From assembly GCA_021234535.1 (NCBI GenBank), contig CM037850.1, positions 3,534,001 to 3,598,000 on the forward strand: a stretch of 64,000 bases of DNA, in the 5' to 3' direction. The DNA is from Stichopus chloronotus (taxonomy: Eukaryota > Echinodermata > Holothuroidea > Aspidochirotida > Stichopodidae). Within the stretch, counting starts at the first letter, position 1. The number at the start of each line of letters is the position of its first letter. The notes below the pieces were generated by a model. It did not search any database. It was not told the DNA's origin and saw nothing but the letters and a program-made list of their open reading frames with translations. This document shows, piece after piece, positions 11,901 through 26,900 of the stretch. Position numbers and translations under genes: made by a program.

Positions 11901-14900
11901 AGAAAAAAAAAAACCTCGGGCTTAATTCACAGTGTACTTTTTTTTTTTTTTGGCTTCCTGAGTTTTGATAGCATTATTAGCTTTGAGGTGATAAATTGAC
12001 ATGAGGCCGTAAGGCTTGACAAACAAGATAAGAACAGCTTCTATTCAGTCTATTGAAATAAAATTATTTGTTTCTCTATATTAATAAAAAAAAGAAGAAG
12101 AAATGCATGGATGCTTCATGTCAAATCTTACTTGGGGTAGTATTTACTTGGGGTAGCAATGAAGCTTAAGGAATGTCTCTGCTCGACCACATGCTGAACA
12201 GGTCGAGTGGGGATGACCCCTGTTTCTTTTTTTTTCTTTCCTTGAACTGATCATGCGAAAAATTGCATATACAGTTGTTGAATTGCTAATCAACCGACGT
12301 GACGTTGTAATTTATAATTCAAAAGACTTCTTCCAAATTGGGAGTTGCCTAGGCTCGTACTGTAGAATAACTGTGTCTGAATTATTTTAATTATAGAATT
12401 GCAATCATCGTGGAATGAAAACAAAGAAAAAGAACGCAAGGATAAGGTGATACCATAAAAAATATTAATATTATCTTACCGTCACAGGGACTCCAGCTTC
12501 AAGCAAGGCGATGGTTACATAAGCAGTTAAGGTCACTCCGTCGGTATGGCCACCCTGTTAAAAAGGAACACGCCATGAATAAACACATCATCTCGTGAAG
12601 AATGATATAAACTTAGAGCAATTCGACCTATTGTGATTAAGTAATACACGAATTGAATCAACACATAATTTTATCACTGGATCTCTCCGTCTGATGTGCA
12701 ACTATTGTCAACAAGAGTAATACATAAGCTGCCTAACTAACCTGCATTTCTTTGTGGATAACTCTACCTCTCTGAATAAAGCAACCGGTGTCGTCATCTT
12801 GGGCGTTGAGTGTCAACCACAGCCTGGTAACTTCTAAATCATGTTGATCAATTTCAATAAACTCAGAGGCGAGAGCGAAAGACTTCAAAACGAAAGCAGT
12901 CAACCTGAAAATAAGATATGTCAATGCCTTTTAATATCTTGCTACATCGTTTCTAAGCGTTGATTGATAAAGTATTTATGTACCTCAAAACTGTAGTCTA
13001 ATGCTTAATACTAAGACTATGTGTTCCTATAATGTGTTACCGATGATTTAACATGTTTACATATTTTCACTAGAGGATAAATACTGCTAGCAAAGGCTAA
13101 AACCATCTCTACTGAAAGACATTGCTAAAGCAGCATTAGTATATATTTACCATGTGCTCCCTTCGCCATCTCTTTGGCCGAATGCACTGTAAGAGCCGTC
13201 GGTCAGTCTATACTGGAGCTCTCTTTCATAACCTATTTGGAATAATCATGTGATAAGATAATCGTTGGAGAAGTACCGCCCAAAAAATAAAGGCCCAAAA
13301 AAAAATGTCACGTTAACGAAGACAGAAAACATGGTTCAAATATTTAACGAGATGCAGACAAGTTGTTTTACGATAAGTGTAGGCTCCATATCACTGTTAC
13401 TACTGGTAATAGGGTAATGGCCATAGAGGTGCATTAGTCATTGAGTAACATATAAATGTTGCATGCTTGTACCACCTTACCAATCCGACATACGTTCTTC
13501 AATCTTAGTGGACTACCTCATAAATTAATCGACCTTACCCAGAATGAATTACCAAATTAAAGAATTGTAATCATCAGTTATAAGAGGCCTGGACATTTTG
13601 ATGGCAATACAACATCAATTTAGATGACATATACACATTTCAGCATTCATTAAAATTTGTGGGCCTGTTTTTGTACCAGTCACAACGATAAGCTATGTAT
13701 CGACTGGAACACCAACATGAATGGCATGGACCATCTTACCAGTAGGCTTTTACATGAATCAATACAGCTAGTACCGGTCAGAAAGACACATATATGTTTT
13801 CAGCAGAACATCGAATACGATGGGCTTGCAATCAGCTTACCAATCTCCATATATTCTTTGGCTTGTTGGTACACGTCCAGAAAATTTTCACGTTGACCGG
13901 TACGATCCAAATACATCAACACGAAAATATTTGGAGTAAATCTGACCATGTTTTGTTCCCCACAACCGGTAGGCATGCGCAGAAGGGAGCCAAGATTTGT
14001 CAGAACTGGTCCTAGAACATTTCCTTTAGAAACAAATCCATTTCGAATTAATTAAATATATGTAATTAATGTCATCTGTAGATAGCTACTTTGAAAGGAC
14101 CGCTCCCTGTTGGAAACGTCGACATTGCGAGAAATTCCCCGCTGCCAAGTCAAGGTCAGCATGTATGTCACTGATACCTGGTATCAGGATTCATGTCAGG
14201 AAGGAAATGAACTTACCTCAACAACGAGGCTCATAGAGAGATATATTTCAAAAGTTTCAGTGGTGAAGTACAGTCATCAAAACAAAACGAGAGATACAAA
14301 ATGGTGTGTTTTCAGAAGCAATGTCTGACTTCCTACAACTCAATATTCCTTAACCAAAACATCTACAGAACTCATGTACACATTTTAGAACATGAATATG
14401 ACGATCTTTTGTTCCATTTTGTTTGATCGAGGACACAAGAACAATAATATGCGAGTACATAATATTGGACGCACAACTACATGATAAGCAAAGTAGGACT
14501 GTCTTTGCGTAAGTATCCGCTAAAAACTCTATCTCAATAAAAACTACTGTACATACGTAAAAATTACATACCTGTAAGCTGCACTTTACAGTTTTGTGTA
14601 TCAGGCACGACATTGAAAGGAAATTCAAAGGTTACTTCTTGTGTAACAGGGTCATCCTCTGAATATAGAATAGAGACAAATAGGCTATTATACGGTTACA
14701 TTTAGATATATGGTTTACGAGGAGGAGTGAGGCATACTAAACATGACACATAAGCAGGCCTAATGATGATAATTGTACAAGCAAAGAAAAAAATAATAAC
14801 TTGAAAAGAAAAACAAATAAGAAATCCAGGTTCAGTGGTTTTTTTTTTCTTTTTCATTACTATTCCACTAACATTATTTATGGGAAATGGCGAATAGTTC

Positions 14901-17900
14901 ACTGGACAAGTTTGGGCTAATAGTGCAATGATATTTGATTCAAGATAATCTTAATATTCTAACGCAAAGGTCTCAAAGGTCATACCCAAACAAGGTATTG
15001 GTAATAGTCAGTTGTCCGTATAACCTGACAAACAAACCATAAATAATTCATAGCAGTGATAAATGAAAAAAAAACAACAGTAGTGAACTTTGTTAGTAAA
15101 ACATTCTGTGTTTGTGGCTTGAAGACATACCTCAGCGTTCATATGCACACGTATCTTGTCAAGAAACTACTTTGGTATTATTTCATTATGAAAAATTGAG
15201 AACAACACGAATGTCATGACGTGGTACCTCTACACAATATAGCACATCTACCCAAACCTGATGTAAAATTTTGTGAGATTTGACAGGGCACGTCACGAAT
15301 ACTTTAAAACACGCAGACATAATTATAAGATCAAAGATAACTGTTGTTGTCAAACCCAAACCACAAGTTCCCATCGGGCAGAACGGAATATGTAAGCACA
15401 CAGAATGAAGGGAATGCTATTCAAGTTAAGACTTCTTACCTTCTGTGCATATCATGAAGCTACTTAATCTCTCCAATTCCGCGCCCTCAGCCTGAGGAGT
15501 GAAGTATTTCAAAAACAATGTTACTTTTTGTGCGAGTTCGTCTTTTATAATGTCACAAGTTACAAACCAGCTTTTGAACTACTGAGATTAGGAAAGAATG
15601 TGCTAGGTGCTGCTAGCGTGTGCTTTTGTAAGATCAGCCAGGTCTCTCAGGGCATTTAGCAAATCAAGTACGTTACCGATTGTTTCCCTTCTAATTCACG
15701 TTTATTATAGGAGTAGAAACAGGGATATTTGGAAATACTGACATTGAACAAATATTTCAAAAGATATCTATAGTGTGTCATAATTCAAAAGGACAAGTTG
15801 GGTATGAATACAGTGAATAAATTGCTTAGTATCTACATGCAATCCGTAACATGTTTGATGCTTTTTAATAAGTTTCAAATGTCACACATGCTGCGAATGC
15901 CCACATAGAGACAACATTAAAAGGAGTTGGGGTATGGACAACATCCAAAGCTTGGCGCAGTTTTTATTCATTTTGTGTGTGTGTGTGTGTTTGTCCAATT
16001 TTCTTGCATTCAGTCTGCCTACAAAGAATGGGTATGTAACAAATATTTAGATGGACAGTTGCATCATGTAACAATTCCTTAAGTTTCTCATCCTAACATA
16101 GCATGAATCGCTAACTTTTTACACGACGTGATATTTAAAATACATATCTCGAGAAATCATTGACACCTTTTGAAAATATATGAGACAACTATTTTGAGGA
16201 TCGTTAAATTGATCTTCTGCAATGTCCTTGAAGGAAAATTAAGAAATGAAATGTTCTAAAATATTGATTTACAATGGTTTACTATTGCAATAGGGGTATA
16301 TCGAATAATAGCAAAAAGTGAAACATTAATTGACTCAGATTGCTGAAATTATCAAAAAGATTCAAACAACTTTCTAGGAACAAAAACGTAAAAACCATCA
16401 AAAATAAATTATTGCATATACTAACTTCAACAAGGACAGTTTTGTTGACTGCATCCGAAACGCGTCGTAGTTTTTCTGTGTAATTTCCTGGTGTCCCACA
16501 CGATTTTGACTCTTCTTCAGGAGGCACGTATTGACCACCAACTGAGGTCAGAGCAGAATTAATTGCAATGTAGAACAATCTTACTTTGATCAATGTAAAC
16601 AACCAACAAGAGACGATATATCTTACTTGTGTAGTTGAATAAACTGTACTGAATGAGATATTTCCTCAACTAAATCCCCAAGCGGAACATGTCACTGTTG
16701 AGACCACCCTATCTTAAGACGATGTCATGTGACTCACGCCATGACTAAGAGTTTTGTTTTACATTACTGATCTAAGTCCGGGCTTTGTATTTTACGTGTT
16801 TGTTTATATCTAAACAAAGTGATTAGGAATGCAGAAAGAAATGACGTAAGGAAAGATTCGAAGAACACTGCAATAACAGCATACATGCACATGGAAACGT
16901 TTCCCCCTCGAGCATCATTTAAGTATCGAACTATTTATTTAATGACAGACATGGCTTCATCCGGACAAAAAAAATTGAATGTCGATATTAGGCATGACTT
17001 CAGACTACATCAAACGACTCAGGGCTGAAACGAACAGAGGCCTAAATCATAACTGCAGGATCAAAGAGTTGAGCATCGGCTAAAGCAGACGTTAGTTTAG
17101 ATGAAGTTTTTGATGTTTTAGTGATTTAGATTAAAGGGGATAACTCTCCTCGGTGTCAGTCATTACTCTCTTGTGATTCGTTATCTCGTCCCTGGTTGGT
17201 GTAATACATAGATTGCAAATGTAACACTTGCAATTTACATGAAAATATCTGCTATGACTCAAATTAAATAGTTATAATTAACCATACATTTTTAGATTTT
17301 GCTTTTTTAATATTATGCAAAATATTCCACCCAGGACTTGATGAAGTGGAATGTTCCGTGGGCAACAACCCATTCATGACGTCCAATTACTTTACCATAA
17401 CACTTAACGAGTGATACAGTAATGACACCAACTCTCAAAATGTTGTCACCATGGTCCCTCATCTTGCAAAACGTACGGAGAAATGTCCCAATCCCTAAGT
17501 GTTCCAACACCACTACATGTGAAATGACTTACGATACCTGTACGTTTATGAAACTAGTTTTGTTACCTGCATTCATTATGGTAAGTTGCAGCATCTATCT
17601 GTTGTATAGCATCATTTTCATCATACTGTATTTTGAGGGTTTATTGCTTGTACTTACCAATGATTGGAATATGTCCTAGTGTTCTTGGAATAATGTTAAA
17701 ATCAACACTGTCTGCTTGTCCTCCACAAACACAAACGTATTGGAGAAATTCCTCGTTCTGAATACTAAAGTATGATGAGGGTTCCAAATACACTGCAACC
17801 TATAAATTACATAGTAAGAAAGTTACACATGGAAAACATGGATGTGAATCTCTAGACTTTAATGCAAATTTGAGACTAACTGTACTATATACTGTAACGT

Positions 17901-20900
17901 CCACAATACACTTGTTTGTCATATCGTCCACCTGAATGTTTCGTTAAATATAAAGATCACGTCTAGAATAGGTTGTGTTTACCTCACCCACCACAGCAAA
18001 AAGACCCTGTGGTCGAAGTGGGTGCATGACATATGTCTTTTTCGTGGTTGACTACTATGTATAGTCAGGAAACGATAAATGGTGGTCCTTTCCTCCGCCA
18101 ATGTCAAATGTCGAGTCATCAGAGCATTACTAGATTTTGCAAATTAACATTGCTAACACAAATTCCACCTTCTAACCGCTGAACGAGCTTTTAAATATTG
18201 TCACACCCCCGGAAGACAAACGATAACAAGGAAACAAACTAATCGAAAAAGGTGAAAGCAAAATCTCACATTACCGACTGAGGTACATACTATGTGAAAT
18301 ATTTTAACACAAAACAATAGAAACCAAACAAGCCATAGGCAAAGAACGAACAGTTATTCTTTTCACCTAGCCATCAAATACTTTAAATAATACAATAATT
18401 GTCTCTAACCTGAAATATTCTTGTCAAAATTGAGAAATTACAGTTAGGTTTGTACACAGTCACAATTTGAAAAAAAAAAAAAAAAACATACAGTAAAACA
18501 TTCTGTGAAGTAGTTGAAAACAGTAATCTTCACTGGGAATTCTTCGTCACGTATCACTGAATATGGTAAAGTGGTCGAAATGAAGAAAGGCTGAAACACA
18601 CGCAAGGAAATAGGCTCTGCTATTCCTACTCCGTGTTGTGAAGAAGTGCAGAATCCTGTGGTGATCCAGTCAGTTATCGAGTGAGGAACTGTATGCTGTA
18701 CAGTGGTTACTCCTTCAGAGCTATTATAAAACGAAATTACGTGAAACAGAATTGATATTTTAGTCATCCATAATTATTTTATAATTTTCCCTCTTAAATA
18801 TCAATTCCCTCGACAATATGACCACCATCGACGTTTAAGAGGTTAGATTGTTCAGGATAATGGTTATGTCCAGATCAACAGTGCCTGAATATGACTTCAG
18901 CGGTTATTACATACAGGACAGTTTGAATTCTTGCAAAGGAGGTGATTCACGAAAACATCATAGACATATCTGGACTGTATAGTTGTTCGACTTGTTTACG
19001 GCACGCCAGGTGATTGGTTACGCAATAATTGTGTGAATAGACTTACTATGATTAGAAGTACAAAGACAGGTAATACTAAAATGAAAACATTACAATCCTT
19101 ATACAAAAAGTCTTGTTAAAGGGGAAATCATGGTTTGACTGAAAAATTACTTGAATGCCTTGTAAGTGAACCAATAAAAAAAAAAAAAAATTGTAAATCA
19201 GTTCCATTTCCTATGTATTCCCTAATTTGGGTAAAACATTACTGTCAATTGTCTCAATTAGCTAGTTTTCAAGCTAGTTGTTCTATATTTTCTTAATATG
19301 TTAAATACTGTTGAAAGTCCTGTGACATGCATCTTGAAAAGAGGGGGCTTCTTTAAGATGTTGCAGGGTGAGAAAAACTGACTGAAAATTCGTGTTGCCC
19401 AGTGTCAGTATTTGTTTTGTTAAATTTTTATCTACTGTCTCTTAATTACCTTATTACTGGGTTTCACTCTGGTAAGTGCTATTGTTTTTTGAAAAAAGAA
19501 TGTACCCTTCCAAAATAAAACCCTCTGAGCGTATGAAATTCTTAATTGTCCTGAAAGTGAAGGTTAAGTAAACAAAGGACTAACATATGACTTATCATAG
19601 GAATCCATCCCTTGACGTCACCAATTTGCATACTTAGCCAATGTTTATTCATGATGGAGCTGTGAGACACTAATTTGCCTGTAAATTTACCAATCTTTGA
19701 CCGATTTCGATGGAATTTGTGGCTATTTCTAACTTTTAACATTTTCAATGTTTAATGCGCCCAAAATCCAAAATGACATTTTCATGTCACCCGAACTTTA
19801 ACCTCTCGTTTCTCCTTACACATGGTAATAATTATGACTCTGCCATATTGCGTCTTTCATTATTGTTTTCCTTTTTTCTTATTGGAGGTATCCCGTGTTT
19901 TTAATCCTGACTATATCCTAGTGTGAAACCCATGAACTGCTCAGCATTCTAGAGCAGAAGCCATTGACCACATCCATTTATAACGCTAAAGACTTTTGGT
20001 AACTTTTCTCATGACGTGGTACCAAATGTAATGACTGTAATAGACACCATGATAAATTTAGACGTGTCACTACGCTACTACACTATTGTACTAGGAATGT
20101 GTGATCAACTAATTGTCTTCAAAATGATAAAAAGTATTGTACCAGATTGTGAATGTAGTTAAGTATTCAAAAGTTTCTCATCCCCCCCCCCCCCCCCTCC
20201 TTCCCTTACATCCCTTTCAAGGCCGATGATCAGATTCTGCATTATGCCCTCCCCAAAAAGGAAAATCGTGGCAGCTCTAGTGGCAGATGCCCTACCGAAA
20301 CATCATAATGACAAACCATCAAATTGTTAGTCGAAGCCTTGCCAGGGTCATTACATTGTGGACACTTATTGTCGCCTAAAATGACCTTGATCCTGTCCTA
20401 TTACAGACAGGAAGCTTAAGGGATATTCACACAAAAAGAGACCTAAAGAGAGACGTAATATATATCAATCTTTCAGATGATTTACCTTACACTTGATAAA
20501 TGCCAAAGCCAAGTATCAGGAAAATAAGTTCGAAGTTGATAAACTGGACCATTATTCGGTTCTACCTCCGGGTTTGCTACAGATGCCTCATTAAAAACAA
20601 CATCCGGATGGACTGGTATGGCCATAGGACCATGAGGACCCCTCGCACCGGGACGTCCACGATGCATGGGTCCAATCCCGTCACCAAGTCTCATGTAAAA
20701 ATGGTAATGGTAAAACGTCTTTCGAGCTTTATCAATCAGAACAAAAAAAATGTAAAGGTTATTAATTAACTAATATCCTTGCCAAATGATATTAAACATA
20801 AAGAAGAATATTCCTTGCACAAAATACCAACATCAACGACAAGTTTAAGTCGTGTACGTTCCTTTAAACGATGAACTGGATAAAAAAAAAAAAATTACAG

Positions 20901-23900
20901 CCCACCGAGAGTACATCTAAAAGCGAGGACATAAACAAAACCATTTACCATCCAATTGAGGAAACACCGTCACAGCAAGTATTTGCAACATGTTAGTGAC
21001 GAAGGTACCTCGAGGCAAGTGTAGAATGGGGCTAAAAAATAATTGTCTATGTTAATTACTTTATTGATGAAACAGAAATATAAATTCGAATTACTAAAAT
21101 GACTTACTTTCAGTGTATTGATAACAAGGACGAGTTTCGATGAACATATTTGATAGAATTTCAACACCCGAATTCTGTAATATACCGAAGAGAAAATAGA
21201 ATAGAGCATTAATTGTTGGTCTACAAGGTAGACAAGTCAAACACAAGTAAAACTAAAGGCCTGCTAAAATATCTACTAGTCTCGCGATATAAATGTTTGG
21301 ATAAAAGTTAAGCGAAAGAATGTTGGTGCCTTAGTAAAATTGAAATAAAAAACAAGGATTATAAAAAATTATTTTATCCAAATAACAATACTTTAGTGCA
21401 GTAACAGTTTACAATTACTTGTTGTCCGAATTTCAATTAGAGAGTTGAAGTGAAGATATGTGACTACATAGTTCCAAAATCCAAACCTACAACTGAAAGG
21501 ATTGTCATAGATATTAAAATTTAACTCATAATCAAAGCTTAATTAACGATGTATCTGCATTACCTGTGGGAAAATGAACGGGTGTTAATGCAAGCGCATT
21601 TTTATTGCAAAAAACCCAAGAAAACAGGTGAACAAATTTACAACATGTTTCGTGAGCGAAACACAAAGTAACACTTGTAAAGAATAACAATAAACATAGC
21701 AACAATGCATGCTTTAGTAAATTCTTCTTATTTAGCTTACAAATGTGAGCTTCGCTGTTGTTCAGTGAACGTGTATTCACTCAGGAACTTGCTTTGAGGA
21801 ATTTGCCTACTATGATGGTAACTGATAGAATGTTAGCTAGGATTATTAATGGAATTATTAAAGGACTGTATTAATGGAATGTACACTGCAATGTATTAAT
21901 GAAAGGCATGGACGAAATGTATTGATGGGTTGCATTCGATCAGTGTATTGATGGAATAATGATGGGCTATATTGATGGAATGTATTAATTGACTTGCATT
22001 GAATATATGACTACATTGAACTACATTGACTATACGACTGTATTTGAAGATCTATAGGGACAAATTGCATTGATCGACGGTATTTCTGGACAAAATGCTA
22101 GGAATACATCCATGGACCTTACAAGATAAAATAAAAAAAATGACTGCATCAAGGAATTTTACTGTGCAAGTGAGATAAGCAAACCGAGCTCGCCATACAT
22201 GAAAAGGTGTCAAAGATGGAGGCTATCGTATATACATTTTGCACAAAGACTTTGGTATCCTCTCGATTGGTGATATTAATACGCTTAGAATGATTTATCT
22301 ACACATATGTCGACAATACGATTCGTAATGCTTCCAGGAAGATTGCCAACCCTGGCTTTTGCACAGATACTCAACCTTGTACAGGAAGTAAGCCACTGCT
22401 AAGTTACTTTTCAATAATTATAGTCATAAAATATGAAGCTTTCTCTCAAAAGATGCCAGAAAAATTATCTAAGTTACATAAACTGCAAAAGCGAAAGCTT
22501 CACTCCCTCTTTCCCGGAACTCAAAATTCTTTCTATTTTAGATCTGTATGATTATCATCTTAGGATATCTATGTACAGGTTACATGGTAATGCACTTCCG
22601 GTTCATTTTTATTCTACCAATGCCAGCAGATTATTATTCATTCAAAACACGCAAAAGGCAACCCATAGTTAGTAGCTCTGTTTTCCAGCTCTGAAATTTA
22701 TTGAATTCTGTAGCAATTCGAATTCGAACTGAAGCAAGTTGTTTTGATTAACGTATTCAAAAAGAAATTTAAACAACACCTGCTTAACATATATCAATAG
22801 TGTCTCGTTCCGATTTTACTTTAATCTCTGTTTTCAATTTCCATGGCCTGATAGGTTCTAACACCTAAAGCTATGATATTATTATTACGGTTTTGCATTT
22901 TTTCCAACTTTTTCTTACTTATTTTTTTCTAAGTAAGCTTAATTTGCTTGGTTTTCCATTTCATTTTTCGAGAGGCTAGTGCTGGTTCTTTCAATCCAAA
23001 ATAGCTTAACATTACTAAGATTGCTGAAAATTCACTGTATTTTGTACCAATCTTTATAATTATATTTTGTTTTGTGTACGTACAAGGAGAGTGGAAAATA
23101 AACTTGAAACTTGAAAATGAAAAAGCTTACGCTACTTTCACAGTATAAAGGTAAATACTCACCTAATCATGCAGTACACCCATTGATTTACTTGCTCATT
23201 ATTTTCTATATTATCTTATTAGTTGTCTTGTTTCTTTTGTATTCTTTTCGTGGGCACTAGATCGATAAACTTTTTTTTTCTCTAATGTCCTGTTTATACT
23301 ATATTTCAGTAATTTTCTTGTACTGACGACATGAAACAGCGTGAGAACACACACTTTCAGACAGATTGTAACACAGATTTTAGACGAAAAGTAAGTTTAC
23401 GTACAGTTCAAGACACAGAAGCGTAGGTACGAACCCACATGCGAACCTACCTAACTTTGCATATATTAGCAGTTGATCTTGAAAGAGAGGATTTGAATAT
23501 AGTCAATGTAAACCTAAGTTTTGGCACGTTTTGTAGGTACGTGCGAGAGCGTGTTTGCTTATCGTCCGATTTTGAGGATGTGCGCATGAGCAATTAAGAT
23601 TGTGCAAAGGGCCACTGCAGGAAGATAACATGCGTGGATTTAAAACCAGTTGTTGGATTATTCAGTTGAACAAAAAGAAAAAACTATGAATTTAGGGATT
23701 TCTCAAGCAGAAATGATGAAATCATATGTTACTGTTGTAGCCAATTTCAATATTCGAAATTATCGTTCGGCTATCGTTTTGATATACATAGATGATAAAA
23801 AGTGTGGAGTAAAAAAAGTTATTTTTAAGTGAAAGATAGTCGTTCTACAAGAAGATTCTTTCCAGATGTTCGATCAAACACGATACGGTCTGGTTTAAGC

Positions 23901-26900
23901 TTGTCTTTAGTACCAGTGTTGGATATTATTGTGTCTATAAAGAGTTAAAATCGGTAGATAGGCGTTACGAAAACTTACTTATATTCTAATAAAAAAGAAA
24001 CGCTACCTTGAAAGCCTCCAAAGAGTCGAAATGTTGGGAATTTGACCAACTTCTGGTTGAAGTTCTATATGAAGGTCGGGGTGGGATACGGGAAGCGTCT
24101 GGGATCAAAGGAAGGCGATGATCGTTTCTGCAAACGTCCTTCGGAAGTTGTGCTAGGACAGTTTTCGGTCATTGGCTGTTCGTCTGCGGCAAACGTCGAC
24201 ATAGGAGAGAAGACCTATACAGGAACGGCCAAAAAGTGTCAGTGATATTATCCCTCTAACCATACACTGTTCAACGCGGTTACATGGAGAGTAGTCCACT
24301 CATAAAAACTGGATGTAGCAGAAACATACAATATACAACACTGTTTTTATATAGAAACAATCATGTATTTATGTATGTATACATGTATGTTTGGGTGGGA
24401 ATTCTTTTTTCTAATTTTGAAAGTACGGTCTGGCTCCTAATTTTTAGATCAGGGTATGGTAATACTACTACCACGTGAAGTAAAACTGAAACGTGCGTGT
24501 CGACCAAGAGATAGTAGAAGCAATCAATGATGACATGTCTTAAACTATCAATAGTATTTTTAAATTTAAATATGGCGCTTACAATTCACCAACATGGCAA
24601 GGCAAAGCAAGGAGTCCTTAATCATTGATACAGTAATCTGTACAGATTCAACAAACGTCAACAAAATCTTCATCTCCTCAAAACAGTAAGACGAGTCACG
24701 GAAGATGCATCACTTAAATGTGTGAAAGTTTGGGTGAACAAATTATTCTTGAGCAACAATAACTGAATTACTAGCTGTAAGAAACGCATTGCATGAAACG
24801 AAGACCACCGTCCTTGCTTATTTGAATGATCTACCATTCTGTATTCACAAATATTGGTTTTAAAGATATGATTTTCGATGTAAAACAAACGCCTTATTTC
24901 CGTTTTAGCTAACAAATGTACAAAACGACTGGATTGAAGAAACGCTAGTCTCTCGTGTGGCAATTAACTTTTAACATTTTTACACGTTGAAAAATATTGT
25001 ATGTACCAAATTTAGAATGAACAAGGAGGAGTGTGTCAGAACTGTTTGAAATTGGTTTTCATTTTGCTCTATCCAAGTCTTCATTATAGTTATGAATGTT
25101 ATTATTTCACTTTCCATCACAGACTTCATTTTGGTTCTTTTTTCTTAAGGGGGTGGTGGTTAGACAAGCTGATGGTATATGCTCTCTTTTTAAACTTAAA
25201 TATGTGGATGTATGCAAATCAACCGTATACCTCTTCTTGTGTGATTCTATTGCTGTCTTCTAACAGTAAGATGCTCTTATCGACAGATCCGATAGCACAA
25301 AGAGATCCAGGTGAAGCATAAATGTTTAGAAAAACATTTGATCCTGGATACACTTTCCCACTGTTGAAATCTAAGGTCACCTGCAACGAAGCGAAAACAA
25401 CGACTGAAGAGCACAATCCGCAGTGTGAAAAAAAAAAAACATAAATTTCATTCATGATTATCGCAATTAAAGAGAAAATTATTCTTATTCATTACTTCGT
25501 TTTTTGCCAGAAGAATTGCTTTATCACAACCGATCACAACGCAACACATCTTGGCAATGAAATGGCACTAGGCTTTTGATAATCTGCAAATTATACGTTG
25601 ATCTATGCGTATCAATTCAAATTTTCTGAACACATGCAACGCATATACATCAAAGCCTTATTCTGAGTTATACTAGTCTAATATATGTGGTTCATAGTCT
25701 ACTCTTTGATTAGTAATAGGTAAGAAAATGACCATCTCGTAATTAGGTCCTGGCGATCATATGCTGTTATCAGTAGATGGTTGACATCGGCAAAATTCTA
25801 CTTGTTACCCATTATATGTCACCTATTATTACTAACCCTACTCCTGAAAGTAACTAACGAACTACAAACTCTTGCTAAAAAGGCCAATATGAAAGCTAGT
25901 CAAGGTTCTTCAACTAGGAAATATAGTTATAAGTAATTGCATAAAGTACATTTTTCCTGCTTATGTGGAAATTTCTTACATTGTCTAATTTAGAGTAATG
26001 TACTTCGTTCAAGAATACACTGCCTTTCAACTTTCTTCATTTGTAGGATTTATGGTGTTTTTCGTGGTCAGGATTGTACTAGATTGACTGTATATTAACG
26101 TTTCAAAAATACAACATTGGAATATCCTTGGTATCACTGAGACAAAAAGAACAAGAGATAGGCTTACATTGTTTTCAAATGCTAAATGAATGTTGATTTG
26201 CTGTCTCGCGGAGACAACTTCGCCATCTTGACGAGTATAGTACAGTAATAAAGTAGCACTGGGAGCCATTTTTGGAGTGACGGGTAGAATGATTGACGTG
26301 TTCACTAAGATAGCATCCGGATACGGTTCGAGGTTTGGAGGATCTGCAAAGAAAAATAGGAAGAAATTCATTCTGCTGGAAGTATAACATTAATATTTAG
26401 AATTACCAGTCCTGTGTTATATCAATTAATGCCCAGGAAGAACATCGAAATGAATATCCGACCTCTAAGTAGCACACTCATATTAATGTAAAGTACACAC
26501 ATTTATCTGGCTAGGGCAAGAGAAGTGTCCATTGTCACAAAAGTCAATTTACACCGGTATCCCCCATTAATCGTTTGACATTTCATATTCTCTCCATACG
26601 TCGAAATAGGACCATAGGTAGCCAACAATACCAACGATTATCGGTTGATGATACTGTAGATCGATTGGAAAATCAAACGACATGGATCGCATATCCTGTG
26701 AGCATAAACGTATGTGTTTCAAGAACGATAATATGTCCAACTGTAGCATTTGTATTTCCACAAGTTATGTGAGGCATACATTCCTCATTACATATATTAA
26801 GCGAACATTTTTAATAATCGCGTTTGCGGTACATAGGTCTACTTCATATGATGCATCAAAATTTACCTGTACAAATCACACTTTTCGTTTTGCCTACTTA

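Larger units (their letters stand above)
5815..23890 (-). repeat. Segmental duplication unit 1
   Basis: Exons, introns and intronic repeats align with 43,270-64,000 in the same order and orientation. The offset grows from about 37.5 kb to 40.1 kb because copy B gained insertions. Homology stops close to the stop codon on the left; on the right the second unit reaches the window edge. Confidence 0.93.

Noticed and set aside
17313..17513. Minus-strand open frame of 66 codons between exons 19 and 20
   Set aside because: The matching part of copy B is rearranged and not open, exons 19 and 20 already join in phase (Ile-Ile-Val/Ala-Gly), and no family motif is present.
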